A stretch of DNA of 64,000 bases, from NCBI GenBank assembly GCA_946403845.1, contig CAMJBL010000001.1, positions 62,001-126,000 on the forward strand, in the 5' to 3' direction. This document shows positions 8,007 to 17,158 of this stretch, piece after piece. How positions within the stretch are numbered: position 1 is the stretch's first letter; each line of letters opens with the position of its first letter. Under the pieces are notes generated by a model. That model had not been told where the DNA came from and did no database searches. It worked only from the letters and a program-made list of their open reading frames with translations. A program made the position numbers and the translations under genes. This DNA comes from an uncultured Prevotella sp. Its GTDB lineage: Bacteria; Bacteroidota; Bacteroidia; Bacteroidales; Bacteroidaceae.

Positions 8007-9002
8007 TTATCTGAATGAATCTGTTAAGAGCTTGATCTCGATCTGTGGGGCGATACGCTCATACAGGATGTTATAGACGGCATCGAGGATGGGCATGTTG
8101 ACATGCCAGTGGCGGTTGATCTCCTTCATGCACTTCGTGCCGAAATAACCCTCGGCAATCATCTCCATCTCGATCTGTGCACTCTTCACGGAATAGCCTT
8201 TTCCAATCATCGTTCCAAAGGTGCGGTTACGTGAGAAATTGCTGTAGCCCGTGACGAGCAGGTCGCCCAGATAGACGCTGTCGTAGGCATTGCGCTCGAT
8301 GGGGTAGACGGCCGTGAGGAAACGGTTCATCTCCTGCACGGCATTGGCCATGAGCACCGCCTGGAAATTGTCGCCGTATTTCAATCCGTTGCAGATACCT
8401 GCCGCGATGGCATAGACATTCTTCAGCACCGAGGAGTACTCGATGCCAAGCACGTCGGAAGAGGTCTTGGTCTTGATGAAATCACTGCTGAGGATCTCGG
8501 CAAAGGCCATGGCCTTCTCGCGGTCGGCACAGCCTACGGTGAGGTAGGAGAGGCGCTCGAGCGCCACCTCCTCGGCATGGGAGGGGCCTCCGATGCAGGC
8601 GAGGTTGTCGTAGGGCACGTCGAATACCTGATGGAAATATTCCGAGCAGACGAGGTTCTCGTCGGGCACGATGCCCTTGATGGCTGTGATGACGAACTTA
8701 TCGCGAATGCGCGTCTTCAGCTTCTTAAGGTGGCCTTTCAGATAGGGCGACGGTGTGACGAACACCAGTGTGTCGTACTGCTGGACAATGTGGTTGATGT
8801 CGTTGTCGAAGTGGATCTCGTTGACGTCGAAATGGACACTGGTAAGATAAGCGGGGTTGTGGCCGAGGCGACGGAAGTCCTCGATACGGTCGTCGCGACG
8901 CATATACCAGCCAATGTGGTGGGTGTGACTCACCACGATCTTGGCTATGGCCGTTGCCCACGAGCCGCCACCAATGATTGCTATCTTACCACAATCGAAC
9001 AC
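8007..9002 (-). CDS. gpsA: NAD(P)H-dependent glycerol-3-phosphate dehydrogenase
   Basis: A 331-residue cytoplasmic enzyme that reduces dihydroxyacetone phosphate to sn-glycerol-3-phosphate for phospholipid synthesis. The N-terminal Rossmann motif is AIIGGGSWATAIAKIV, the catalytic lysine region is SSVLKNVYAIAAGICNG, and the C-terminal domain carries NRTFGTMIGKGYS. The frame begins with GTG at 9002, inside a tandem ACTTTGA repeat that fills the 21-base gap to lysS; no nearby ATG gives a better start. It is the second gene of the operon. Confidence 0.96.
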   Translation of the reverse strand: MFDCGKIAIIGGGSWATAIAKIVVSHTHHIGWYMRRDDRIEDFRRLGHNPAYLTSVHFDVNEIHFDNDINHIVQQYDTLVFVTPSPYLKGHLKKLKTRIRDKFVITAIKGIVPDENLVCSEYFHQVFDVPYDNLACIGGPSHAEEVALERLSYLTVGCADREKAMAFAEILSSDFIKTKTSSDVLGIEYSSVLKNVYAIAAGICNGLKYGDNFQAVLMANAVQEMNRFLTAVYPIERNAYDSVYLGDLLVTGYSNFSRNRTFGTMIGKGYSVKSAQIEMEMIAEGYFGTKCMKEINRHWHVNMPILDAVYNILYERIAPQIEIKLLTDSFR

Positions 9003-9023
9003 TTTGAACTTTGAACTTTATGA
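9003..9023. repeat. ACTTTGA tandem spacer between lysS and gpsA
   Basis: About three copies of a seven-base ACTTTGA unit make up this gap and run into the gpsA GTG start codon. It is one of several repeat-built spacers in the window. Confidence 0.55.
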
Positions 9024-10814
9024 TTACTTGGCTTGTGCAGCCTCAATCCATTTAGCGACTTCGTCGACAGAGGGCTTCTGGAGGTCGAGCTTGTATTTCT
9101 TGACGATGTCACCGATTTTCTGCTGGAGGCCCTGGGGCTTCTCGTCCTTGATGTTTGAAACGAGGTTAAAGCCGGCCTTGCGCAGCACGGGTACCCAGTC
9201 CTCGCTGACACCAATCTCAGCCCACTCGGCAGGTGTTGACTGAGGAATCTTCTTCTCAGGCTTCATCTGCGGGAACAGCATGACCTCGCCAATGGCGAAC
9301 TTACCTGTGAGCAGCATTACAAGACGGTCGATGCCAATACCAATACCGAAGGTAGGCGGCATACCGTACTGCAGCGCACGCAGGAAATCCTGGTCGATGA
9401 TCATTGCCTCGTCGTCACCCTTGTCAGCCAACTTCATCTGCTCGATGAAGCGTTCCTCCTGATCGATGGGGTCGTTGAGCTCGGAGTAGGCGTTGGCCAG
9501 CTCCTTACCATTCACCATCAGCTCGAAACGCTCTGTCAAGCCAGGCTTTGAGCGGTGCATCTTGGTGAGGGGAGACATCTCGACGGGATAGTCGGTAATG
9601 AAGGTGGGCTGGATGAACGAGCCCTCGCAGAACTCGCCAAACAGCTCGTCGATAAGCTTACCTTTACCCATAGTCTCGTCGACCTCCATGCCCTTCGAGA
9701 GGCAGAAAGCGCGGATCTCGTCCTCAGTCTTGCCTTCGCAGTCGAAACCGGTCTTCTCCTTGATGGCATCGAGGATGGGCAGACGACGGAAAGGCGCCTT
9801 GAACGAGATGATATTGCCATCGATCTCTACCTCAGGCTTGCCGTTGACAGCCGTACAGATCTGCTCGAGCATGTTTTCCGTGAAGGTCATACCCCACAGC
9901 AGGTCCTTGTAGCTCACGTAGAGCTCCATGCAGGTAAACTCGGGGTTGTGGGTCTTGTCCATACCCTCGTTGCGGAAGTTCTTACCCATCTCGTAGACAC
10001 CCTCGAAGCCACCTACGATGAGGCGCTTCAGGTAGAGCTCCGTGGCAATACGCATGTACATATCCTGATTGAGCGCATTGAAATGGGTGATGAACGGACG
10101 GGCTGTGGCACCACCTGCGATGTTCTGCAGAATAGGTGTGTCAACCTCCGTATAGCCGGCATTATCGAGAATGTTACGCAGGGTGCGGATAATCGTGGCA
10201 CGCTTGAGGAAGGTATCCTTGACACCTGCATTGACGATGAGGTCGACGTAGCGCTGACGATAGCGCAGTTCGGGATCGTCGAAGGCATCATAAACCTTAC
10301 CATCCGCATCGGTCTTAACCACTGGCAGCGGCTTCAGACTCTTGCTCAATACGGTCATTTCCATCACGTGAACGCTGATCTCGCCCGTCTTTGTACGGAA
10401 TACGTATCCCTTCACGCCAATGAAGTCTCCTAAGTCGAGAAGCTTCTTATATACAATATTATATAGGTCCTTGTTTTCGCCTGGACAGATCGCATCACGC
10501 TGTACATACACCTGAATACGTCCCTTGGAGTCCTGCAACTTCGCAAAGCCAGCCTTTCCCATGATACTCTTGCTCATGATACGTCCGGCAATGCTCACCA
10601 TACGGCTGTTTTCGGGTGTGGCAGTCTCACGCACATCGTTGCCCTCCTCATCTTTACCGATGACGGGCAGGTCCTCGAATTCATTAATAATATCTGTGCT
10701 CCATGCTGTTACGGGGAACTCGGCAGCGGGGTAGGGATTGATACCCATAGCGCGGAGCTCCTGAAGGCTCTGACGCCTTCCGATTTCCTGTTCGCTTAAT
10801 TCTAAAACGTTCAT
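9024..10814 (-). CDS. lysS: Lysyl-tRNA synthetase, class II
   Basis: A 596-residue class II aminoacyl-tRNA synthetase charging tRNA-Lys. It has the N-terminal OB-fold anticodon-binding domain (MSIAGRIMSKSIMGKAGFAK), motif 2 in FRNEGMDKTHNPEFTCMELY and motif 3 in FGIGIGIDRLVMLLTG. About 80 extra C-terminal residues after motif 3 match the extension common in Bacteroidota LysS. A longer frame starts at 10850, but that codon lies inside the -7 promoter box at 10848-10855, so the ATG at 10814 (MNVLELSEQ) is the likely start. It is the first gene of a five-gene operon. Confidence 0.96.
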   Translation of the reverse strand: MNVLELSEQEIGRRQSLQELRAMGINPYPAAEFPVTAWSTDIINEFEDLPVIGKDEEGNDVRETATPENSRMVSIAGRIMSKSIMGKAGFAKLQDSKGRIQVYVQRDAICPGENKDLYNIVYKKLLDLGDFIGVKGYVFRTKTGEISVHVMEMTVLSKSLKPLPVVKTDADGKVYDAFDDPELRYRQRYVDLIVNAGVKDTFLKRATIIRTLRNILDNAGYTEVDTPILQNIAGGATARPFITHFNALNQDMYMRIATELYLKRLIVGGFEGVYEMGKNFRNEGMDKTHNPEFTCMELYVSYKDLLWGMTFTENMLEQICTAVNGKPEVEIDGNIISFKAPFRRLPILDAIKEKTGFDCEGKTEDEIRAFCLSKGMEVDETMGKGKLIDELFGEFCEGSFIQPTFITDYPVEMSPLTKMHRSKPGLTERFELMVNGKELANAYSELNDPIDQEERFIEQMKLADKGDDEAMIIDQDFLRALQYGMPPTFGIGIGIDRLVMLLTGKFAIGEVMLFPQMKPEKKIPQSTPAEWAEIGVSEDWVPVLRKAGFNLVSNIKDEKPQGLQQKIGDIVKKYKLDLQKPSVDEVAKWIEAAQAK

Positions 10815-10847
10815 CTTTATATTCGAATATTTGTACTTAAGTGGCTG

Positions 10848-10855
10848 CAAAGTTA
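10848..10855 (-). promoter_or_regulatory. Promoter of the lysS-gpsA-pgi operon
   Basis: The minus strand reads TAACTTTG, matching TAnnTTTG, about 34 bases upstream of the chosen lysS ATG. It decides the lysS start, because the alternative ATG would lie within the box. Confidence 0.75.
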
Positions 10856-10915
10856 CGAAAAATCCGCGAAATATCCTATTTTTGAGTCAATTATTGCAAA
10901 AAAAGATGCAAAAGA

Positions 10916-10947
10916 TTTGCGCAATCAGGAAAAAATGTTTATATTTG
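10916..10947 (+). promoter_or_regulatory. Promoter of the ROK gene cluster
   Basis: A -33 TTTG at 10916-10919 and a -7 TATATTTG at 10940-10947 are 20 bases apart, the normal Bacteroidota spacing. The first ROK gene starts 30 bases downstream. Confidence 0.8.
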
Positions 10948-10976
10948 CGGCATATTATTAACCAAAATAAGTAACA

Positions 10977-11963
10977 ATGGATCAAAGTTCTGTTAAGAAA
11001 AGAGTTGTGGGCGTAGACATCAGTCTGGATGCAACGTCGTATGCCATTGTGGATGTAAGGGGAAATATCTTAGCGAAAGACAGTTTCCCTACAGAGGATT
11101 ATCCTGAGATCGGGGCATTTGTGACTGCCCTGTGTAATGGAATCATTAAGCAGATTGAGTCGAATGGCGGTTTTGAGACCATCCGTTCGGTGGGTATCAG
11201 TGCGGCAAGTGCCAATTATAGGTCGGGCAGTATTGTCAACGCACCTAATTTTCCTTGGAAAGGTGTGATTCCCCTTTCGGCCTTGATGCGTGACAGTCTG
11301 GGCCTGGCAGTCGCCGTTGCCAATAATTCCCATGTAGTGGCATTGGGAGAGCATGCCTTCGGATGTGCGCATGGCATGCGTAACTTTATCGTGATTACCA
11401 TTGGCTCGGGTTTGGGAAGTTGTATTTTCACGGATGGCAGTGCCCGGCTTGGCTCTGACGGCTATGCTGGCGAGATCGGCCATACGTGTGTAAGGCATGA
11501 CGGTCGGCTTTGCGGCTGTGGTAATAAGGGGTGCCTGGAAGCCTATACGGCAACGAAGGGTATCATCCGTACAGCCCGTGAGGTGATGGCAGAGTCAGGC
11601 GCTGCCACGAAGATGCGCCGATTGGAGAAACTGACACCCAGAACCATCGCAGAATTGTGTGATGAGGGTGACGAGATGGCCATTGAGGTGTTCCGCAGGA
11701 CGGGTGAGGCCCTTGGCATGGGTCTGGCCAACTATGCCTCTGTGATTGATCCTGAGGCCATCATCTTTACGGGAGGTATTTCCAAGGCCGGTAAGTGGCT
11801 GATGGAACCGGCTAAGAAAGCTTTCGACGAGCATGTGTTCCATAATATCCGTGGCAAGGTGAAGTTCCTCCTGTCTGATCTGGATGAGAGCGAGCGCAAC
11901 ATCCTTGGCGCGAGTGTGTTGGCATGGGAGGTAAAGGAATATTCCCTGTTTGTTGAATCGTAA
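10977..11963 (+). CDS. ROK-family protein, paralogue 1 (catalytic Asp replaced by Asn)
   Basis: A 328-residue ROK (repressor/ORF/kinase) protein without an N-terminal DNA-binding domain, so of the sugar-kinase type. The zinc-site signature is present (GEIGHTCV and CGCGNKGCLEAY, about residues 165-190). The phosphate-1 motif is unusual (GVDISLDATSYAIVD instead of the glycine-rich DIGGT form). The segment that in active ROK kinases reads NDA, holding the catalytic base, is here ANNSH with Asn117, whereas both downstream paralogues have Asp. This copy may therefore bind sugar without phosphorylating it. It lies 12 bases before paralogue 2 in one operon. Confidence 0.85.
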   Translation: MDQSSVKKRVVGVDISLDATSYAIVDVRGNILAKDSFPTEDYPEIGAFVTALCNGIIKQIESNGGFETIRSVGISAASANYRSGSIVNAPNFPWKGVIPLSALMRDSLGLAVAVANNSHVVALGEHAFGCAHGMRNFIVITIGSGLGSCIFTDGSARLGSDGYAGEIGHTCVRHDGRLCGCGNKGCLEAYTATKGIIRTAREVMAESGAATKMRRLEKLTPRTIAELCDEGDEMAIEVFRRTGEALGMGLANYASVIDPEAIIFTGGISKAGKWLMEPAKKAFDEHVFHNIRGKVKFLLSDLDESERNILGASVLAWEVKEYSLFVES

Positions 11964-11975
11964 ATGTAGAGTTCT

Positions 11976-12959
11976 ATGGAAATGATTGATAGAATTAAGA
12001 CTAGGGTCGTCGGTGTTGATATCCGGGAAGTGAAAACCACTTATGCTGTCGTGGATATCCGTGGTGATATTATCACACAGGATTATTTCATGACACAGGA
12101 TTACCCTGATATAAACGACTATGTATCCACATTGACGGAGAAAATCGTGACGATGGTTGAGGAAAACGGCGGCTATGAGTCGATACGTTCCGTAGGCGTG
12201 AGTGCTCCGAGTGCCAACTTCATGACGGGCTGTATTGAGAATGCCGCCAATCTGCAGTGGAAGGGCGTCGTGCCTCTTGGCGCCATGTTGCGCGACCGTC
12301 TGGGACTTGCCGTTGCTTTGGCCAACGATGCGCATGTGACCGCTTTGGGCGAGAAGGCCTTCGGCAGTGCGCATGGATTGAAGGACTTTGTGGTTGTGTC
12401 GATTAGTCATGGCGGACTGGGCAGTTGTATCTTCATGGATGGTAAACCCCATCTTGGCTTCAACGGCTTTGCAGGCGAGGTAGGCCATTCGTGCGTGGAA
12501 GTCAACGGACGTCAGTGTGGCTGCGGCCGTAAAGGCTGTCTGGAGACCTATTGCTCTGACAGGGGACTTCTGATGACCGTCAATGAGTTGCTCGCCGAGG
12601 GTGAGCCGTCGGTTTTGAGAGACCTTAAGAATATCAGTGTCGAGAGCGTTACCTATTATTGTGATCAAGGCGACCGTGTTGCCATCGAGGCCATGCGTCG
12701 TTTGGGCTTTATGCTCGGTCTGGGTATTGCCAACTATGCCTCGATCCTGAATCCGGAGGCCATCATCCTCACTGGTGATATGATGCAGGCAGGCAAATGG
12801 CTGATAAGGCCGATGCGTAAGTCATTCGACGAACATGTGTTCCATAATATACAGGGAGAGACCCGTCTGCTTGTCTCTATCCTGAAGGAAGGTGAGCGCG
12901 ACGTGCTTGGAGCCAGCGCTTTGGCCTGGGATGTGAAAGAGTATTCATTGTTTAAATAA
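11976..12959 (+). CDS. ROK-family protein, paralogue 2
   Basis: A 327-residue ROK protein clearly paralogous to its two neighbours, sharing the C-terminal LGASALAWDVKEYSLF segment. The catalytic segment is intact (LANDAHVTALGE, Asp118) and the zinc signature is present (GEVGHSCV, CGCGRKGCLETY). The phosphate-2 glycine motif is altered to SISHGGLGSC and the phosphate-1 motif lacks the usual glycines, so ATP binding may differ from glucokinases. Probable cytoplasmic sugar kinase or sugar-responsive protein; the substrate is unknown. The gap to paralogue 3 is 11 bases. Confidence 0.85.
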   Translation: MEMIDRIKTRVVGVDIREVKTTYAVVDIRGDIITQDYFMTQDYPDINDYVSTLTEKIVTMVEENGGYESIRSVGVSAPSANFMTGCIENAANLQWKGVVPLGAMLRDRLGLAVALANDAHVTALGEKAFGSAHGLKDFVVVSISHGGLGSCIFMDGKPHLGFNGFAGEVGHSCVEVNGRQCGCGRKGCLETYCSDRGLLMTVNELLAEGEPSVLRDLKNISVESVTYYCDQGDRVAIEAMRRLGFMLGLGIANYASILNPEAIILTGDMMQAGKWLIRPMRKSFDEHVFHNIQGETRLLVSILKEGERDVLGASALAWDVKEYSLFK

Positions 12960-12970
12960 AAATTCTTAGA

Positions 12971-13951
12971 ATGGAAGATAACAATCTCAAGACAAAAGTT
13001 GTTGGTGTTGATATCAGCATAGAGAGTACAACTTATGCGATGGTGGATGTTAGGGGTAATATCCTGGCGGAAGATTCCTTCCCTACATTGGACTATCCGG
13101 ATGTGAATAATTTCGTAACGGCCCTGAGCGAGAAAATCGTGATCATGGTTGAGCAGAACGGCGGTTACGAGACCATCCGCTCTATAGGTGTCAGCTGTCC
13201 TAGTGCCAGCACGGTTTCCGGCTGTGTGGAGAATGCTGCCAATCTGCCCTGGAAGGGTATTGTTCCGTTGGCTGCGATGCTGCGCGACCGAATCGGACTG
13301 GCTGTCGGATTGTCAAACGATGCCCATATCTCGGCATTGGGAGAATATGCCTTCGGTAGTGCTCACGGTATGAAGGATTTCATTATCTGCAGTCTGGGCG
13401 TCGGTATCGGCAGCTGCTTCTTCTCTGATGGCAAGGAGCATCGTGGTCATGGCGGCTATGCCGGTGAGTTCGGACATACCTGTGTCTATCCGGAAGGTCG
13501 TCTGTGCGGTTGCGGCAACAAGGGCTGTGTGGAGGCCTATGTGGGTGCCAAGGGTATCGTTAAGACGGCTGAGAAGCTGATGGCGGAAAGCGATGCACCC
13601 TCACTGATGCGCAATTTGGAGAAACTGTCGCCACGAACCATTAAGGAGTGCTGCGATCAGGGCGATGAGATGGCTATCGATGTCTATCGCCGTACAGGTC
13701 GTATCTTAGGTCAGGCTTTGGCTAATTACTGTTCGCTCATTGATCCTGAGGCTATTATCTTCACGGGTGGTGTCTCCCATGCTGGCCACTGGCTGCTGGA
13801 TCCTGCCAAGGAGGTGTTGGATCAGCTGGTGTTCGGTAACCTGAAAAACAAGGTGAAACTGCTCGTCTCGAAGATGGACGACCGCGAGCGCGACGTGTTG
13901 GGTGCCAGCGCCTTGGCTTGGAGCGTTCCTGAGTATTCTCTGTTTAAGTGA
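12971..13951 (+). CDS. ROK-family protein, paralogue 3
   Basis: A 326-residue ROK protein, third of the tandem set. It keeps the catalytic Asp117 (LSNDAHISALGE), the zinc signature (GEFGHTCV, CGCGNKGCVEAY) and a near-normal phosphate-2 motif (SLGVGIGSC). As in the others, the phosphate-1 motif is GVDISIESTTYAMVD, without the usual GGT. Its end resembles paralogue 1 (LIDPEAIIFTGGVS). No terminator is seen before the thioesterase gene 27 bases downstream, so the ROK genes may share a transcript with menaquinone synthesis. Confidence 0.86.
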   Translation: MEDNNLKTKVVGVDISIESTTYAMVDVRGNILAEDSFPTLDYPDVNNFVTALSEKIVIMVEQNGGYETIRSIGVSCPSASTVSGCVENAANLPWKGIVPLAAMLRDRIGLAVGLSNDAHISALGEYAFGSAHGMKDFIICSLGVGIGSCFFSDGKEHRGHGGYAGEFGHTCVYPEGRLCGCGNKGCVEAYVGAKGIVKTAEKLMAESDAPSLMRNLEKLSPRTIKECCDQGDEMAIDVYRRTGRILGQALANYCSLIDPEAIIFTGGVSHAGHWLLDPAKEVLDQLVFGNLKNKVKLLVSKMDDRERDVLGASALAWSVPEYSLFK

Positions 13952-13978
13952 ATAGTGAATAATGATTAGTGAATAGTT
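13952..13978. repeat. AGTGAATA tandem spacer
   Basis: The gap between ROK paralogue 3 and the thioesterase gene is built of about three imperfect AGTGAATA units and runs into the GTG start codon of the next gene. Confidence 0.55.
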
Positions 13979-14395
13979 GTGGACGTAGAAAGAATAAACC
14001 GGATTATCAACGAGAAGCCTAACCTGAGTACTGCCCTCGGTATGGAGTTCATCTCCACCCCCGAGGACGGTACCTGTATGGCACGCATGAAGGTTGACGA
14101 GCGCAATCGTCAGCCTTTTGGTTTTCTGAGCGGTGGTGCCTCTTTGGCATTGGCTGAGAATGTGGCTGGTGTGGGTTCTTCGGCGCTCTGTCCCTATTGT
14201 GCCTGTGTGGGCATCGAGGTCAGCGGGAGCCATGTGAAGGCAGTCGCCGAGGGGGACAGCGTGACGGCCTATGCCCGTCTGCTTCATAAGGGAACCACCC
14301 TGCATGTCTGGAATGTGGATATCAAGGATTCCTCTGGCGAACTGATATCTAATGTCCGCGTAACCAATTATATCATCAAGCAAAAGAAAGAATGA
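13979..14395 (+). CDS. Hotdog-fold acyl-CoA thioesterase, probable DHNA-CoA thioesterase
   Basis: A 138-residue PaaI/MenI-type hotdog thioesterase. In menaquinone synthesis such an enzyme releases 1,4-dihydroxy-2-naphthoate from its CoA ester, and its place at the head of the men genes supports that role. The family segment NRQPFGFLSGGASLALAE is clear, but the His that usually precedes the GGA in enterobacterial homologues is Ser here; whether that is normal for Bacteroidota I cannot say. The start is a GTG; the frame ends in a four-base overlap with menF, which implies translational coupling. Confidence 0.82.
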   Translation: MDVERINRIINEKPNLSTALGMEFISTPEDGTCMARMKVDERNRQPFGFLSGGASLALAENVAGVGSSALCPYCACVGIEVSGSHVKAVAEGDSVTAYARLLHKGTTLHVWNVDIKDSSGELISNVRVTNYIIKQKKE

Positions 14396-15480
14396 CGGCC
14401 TACGCCATATACAGATTACCCCATGAAGACCACGCCACACTGATCAGACAGACTGATGGTGAGCCTGCGGAGCTGCATTCTCTCGCTGAGTTGAATGGTC
14501 GTCAGGGTTTTGTTGTAGCGCCCTTCGAGGTTAATGCAGAACAACCGATTCTGGTCATCCGACCTGATGAGGTGGAAAAGGTGTCTTTAGAGGAAAGAGA
14601 AAAGTGGAAAGAGGAAGGAGATTACCAATTAGGGAATAATCAGCCGCAGCACTATTCTCTCACCTCTCACCTCTCACCTCTCACCACTAAATCTCACTAC
14701 GCCATCGACTTTGCCAATTATCATTCGCAACTGGAGAACGATACTTTCAGAAAGATTGTTTTAGCGCGATGTGCAGATGAGAATCTGGGAGAGGATGTGG
14801 AGCCGATGGAATTGTTTTATCGGGCTTGTTCGTTATATCCAAGATTGTTCATTGCTTTGGTGGATACAGAGGCGAGTGGATGCTGGTTGACAGCTACACC
14901 AGAGATATTGTTAGATGGTAAGGGCTCTGATTGGCGAACCATCGCTCTGGCTGGAACCATGAAACTGGAAGGTGACCAGCTGAATGGTGAGGGCGAGACT
15001 TTGCGATGGAGTACCAAGAACATTCAGGAGCAGCGCATCGTGGCAACCTATATCACAGAGTGTCTGGAGCAGTTTACTGGTGATTTCCGTGAGGAAGGCC
15101 CGAGAACGGTAAGGGCCGCTAATTTGGTTCATCTGAGAAGTGACTTTACGTTTAAGTTGGAGGATCGGAATCATATTGGTGATCTGCTGAACACCTTGCA
15201 TCCCACACCTGCCGTATGTGGATTGCCCAAGCGTGAGGCGTTTCAGTTTATCGTGAAAAACGAGCATACACCACGCAGATACTATAGTGGTTTTATGGGG
15301 CCACTCGGTGTCAATGAAATCCATCTGTATGTATCGCTCAGGTGTATGAACATCGATGGGAAAAGCTGTCATCTCTTTGCTGGTGGAGGGTTACTGAAAG
15401 ACAGCACTGAAGAGCAGGAGTGGCAGGAAACGGAGGCGAAACTTGAAACAATGCGGAATATTTTAGACATAAGATCATAA
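14392..15480 (+). CDS. menF: Isochorismate synthase
   Basis: A 362-residue chorismate-binding enzyme converting chorismate to isochorismate, the first step of menaquinone synthesis. Conserved segments include IALAGTMKLEGDQLNGEGET, the HLRSDFTFKLED region, HPTPAVCGLPKREA and the C-terminal CHLFAGGGLLKDST. Around residues 60-100, before the catalytic core, the protein has a hydrophilic linker followed by [11 protein letters not shown], encoded by a run of TCTCACC repeats (14655-14695) that looks inserted. It overlaps the thioesterase gene and lies 16 bases before menD. Confidence 0.92.
   Translation: MTAYAIYRLPHEDHATLIRQTDGEPAELHSLAELNGRQGFVVAPFEVNAEQPILVIRPDEVEKVSLEEREKWKEEGDYQLGNNQPQHYSLTSHLSPLTTKSHYAIDFANYHSQLENDTFRKIVLARCADENLGEDVEPMELFYRACSLYPRLFIALVDTEASGCWLTATPEILLDGKGSDWRTIALAGTMKLEGDQLNGEGETLRWSTKNIQEQRIVATYITECLEQFTGDFREEGPRTVRAANLVHLRSDFTFKLEDRNHIGDLLNTLHPTPAVCGLPKREAFQFIVKNEHTPRRYYSGFMGPLGVNEIHLYVSLRCMNIDGKSCHLFAGGGLLKDSTEEQEWQETEAKLETMRNILDIRS
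14655..14695. repeat. In-frame CTCTCACC tandem repeat inside menF
   Basis: Four near-perfect CTCTCAC(C) units are translated as [11 protein letters not shown] in the variable N-terminal part of menF. The same motif in another frame context occurs in menC and, as CTCCTCACT, in dnaG. Confidence 0.75.
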
Positions 15481-15496
15481 GGACATCAATCAAGAT

Positions 15497-17158
15497 ATGT
15501 ATAGCAATAAGGAGAATGTAAATATACTGACCAGTCTGTTGGTGGCGCATGGGGTGCATCATGCCGTCTGTTGCCCAGGTAGCCGTAACTCACCCATCGT
15601 TCATAACCTGAATGCGTGTCCTGACATCGCGTGCTACCCTGTCACGGATGAGCGCAGTGCAGGCTTCTATGCCCTGGGCATGAGTCAGTGCCTGCAGGAA
15701 CCTGTCGTCGTTTGTGTCACCAGTGGCACAGCCTTGCTGAATCTCGCCCCTGCTGTGGCGGAGGCCTGCTACCAGCATATCCCCCTCGTGGTGATTTCAG
15801 CAGACCGTCCTCAGGCGTGGATAGACCAACTCGACGGTCAGACCCTTCCGCAGCCTGACGCCCTCGGACGCTTCGTCAGGAAAGCCGTCTCCCTGCCTGA
15901 ACCTCATGATAAGGAAACGCGTTGGTATTGCAACCGCCTTGTCAATGAGGCGCTGTTGGAAACCCGTCATCATGGTGATGGCCCTGTTCATATCAATGTA
16001 CCCATCTCAGAACCTCTGTTTGAATACAGTACCCCCCAATTACCTGAAGAACGGAGCATTTGTCTGCTGAATCCAAGAAGCCATAAAACGCTGCTATCAG
16101 TAGAGTGTGCTGGACAGTTCTTTGTTTCAAAGAAACCAATGATGATAATTGGGCAGATGTCAACAGAGGGATTAATACCAGAGGAGTTATATTTGATATC
16201 CTCATGCGCCGTAGTGCTCAACGAGTCGTTGAGTGTGGGTAATGGCGGTGTAAATTTCGATGAAGTTCTTTATGCTTTGGGTGAAGATCATGACTACCAA
16301 CCCGATTTTGTCCTTTATCTGGGTGATACAATGGTCAGTAAGCGTATTAAGCAATGGATGCGGAACCTGAAAGATGCACATATTTGGGCTGTTTCGGAGG
16401 ATGGAAGTATTCATGATACTTCGATGCAGTTGTATGGTGTTATAGAGGGACATCCTGCTGACGTGTTAGAAGATCTGGTAGAAGCAATAGGAATGAAAGC
16501 TATTCAGTCTGTCGAGTCTTTTAAGACCCGATGGGAGAAAGTGCTTCAAAAAGCTGATAAACATGCAGGGAAATATCAGCCGGACTTCTCTGAAATGGCT
16601 GTTGTAAAGTACTTCGAAGAACAATTGGGAACAGCAGAGGATTGCTATGTACATTATGGTAACAGCAGTGCGATTCGACTGGCAAATATATATGCTCGTC
16701 ATTATGTCTATTGCAATCGGGGGGTAAATGGCATTGAAGGTTCGCTTTCCACAGCGGCAGGCTTCTCGTGTGTCTCTGATCAGACCGTTTTCTGTGTCAT
16801 CGGTGACCTGAGCTTTTTCTACGATCAGAACGCGTTGTGGAATCAGGACCTACGAGGCAACTTCCGTATCTTGTTGCTGAACAATGGCAAGGGCGGTATC
16901 TTCAATATGCTGAAAGGTTTGGAACAGAGTCCTGCGCGTGATAAGTTCGTTGCGGCTGAACATCATACTTCTGCTGAGGGCATCTGCAGGCAAAATGGTG
17001 TCGCCTATATGAAAGCCACCAATATGGAGGAAATGCAGAAAGGTATCGATACCTTATTAAATACAGAGAGCGATTGTCCTATGCTCCTCGAGGTTTTTAC
17101 CGATGCAGCAGAGGATGAACGGGTATTCAAGGATTATTATAAGTCATTAAAGATATGA
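15497..17158 (+). CDS. menD: SEPHCHC synthase (2-succinyl-5-enolpyruvyl-6-hydroxy-3-cyclohexene-1-carboxylate synthase)
   Basis: A 553-residue thiamine-diphosphate enzyme that joins isochorismate and 2-oxoglutarate in menaquinone synthesis. The N-terminal segment [14 protein letters not shown], the ThDP-related Glu region in [12 protein letters not shown] and the C-terminal ThDP/metal motif [14 protein letters not shown] with [12 protein letters not shown] are all present at the usual distances. Length matches the family. Its last four bases overlap menB. Confidence 0.97.
   Translation: MYSNKENVNILTSLLVAHGVHHAVCCPGSRNSPIVHNLNACPDIACYPVTDERSAGFYALGMSQCLQEPVVVCVTSGTALLNLAPAVAEACYQHIPLVVISADRPQAWIDQLDGQTLPQPDALGRFVRKAVSLPEPHDKETRWYCNRLVNEALLETRHHGDGPVHINVPISEPLFEYSTPQLPEERSICLLNPRSHKTLLSVECAGQFFVSKKPMMIIGQMSTEGLIPEELYLISSCAVVLNESLSVGNGGVNFDEVLYALGEDHDYQPDFVLYLGDTMVSKRIKQWMRNLKDAHIWAVSEDGSIHDTSMQLYGVIEGHPADVLEDLVEAIGMKAIQSVESFKTRWEKVLQKADKHAGKYQPDFSEMAVVKYFEEQLGTAEDCYVHYGNSSAIRLANIYARHYVYCNRGVNGIEGSLSTAAGFSCVSDQTVFCVIGDLSFFYDQNALWNQDLRGNFRILLLNNGKGGIFNMLKGLEQSPARDKFVAAEHHTSAEGICRQNGVAYMKATNMEEMQKGIDTLLNTESDCPMLLEVFTDAAEDERVFKDYYKSLKI

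Noticed and set aside
9555..10433. 292-residue plus-strand open frame
   Set aside because: It is antisense to lysS, whose class II motifs are intact.
10814..10850. Longer LysS starting at 10850
   Set aside because: That ATG lies inside the promoter -7 box, and the extra residues do not resemble LysS.
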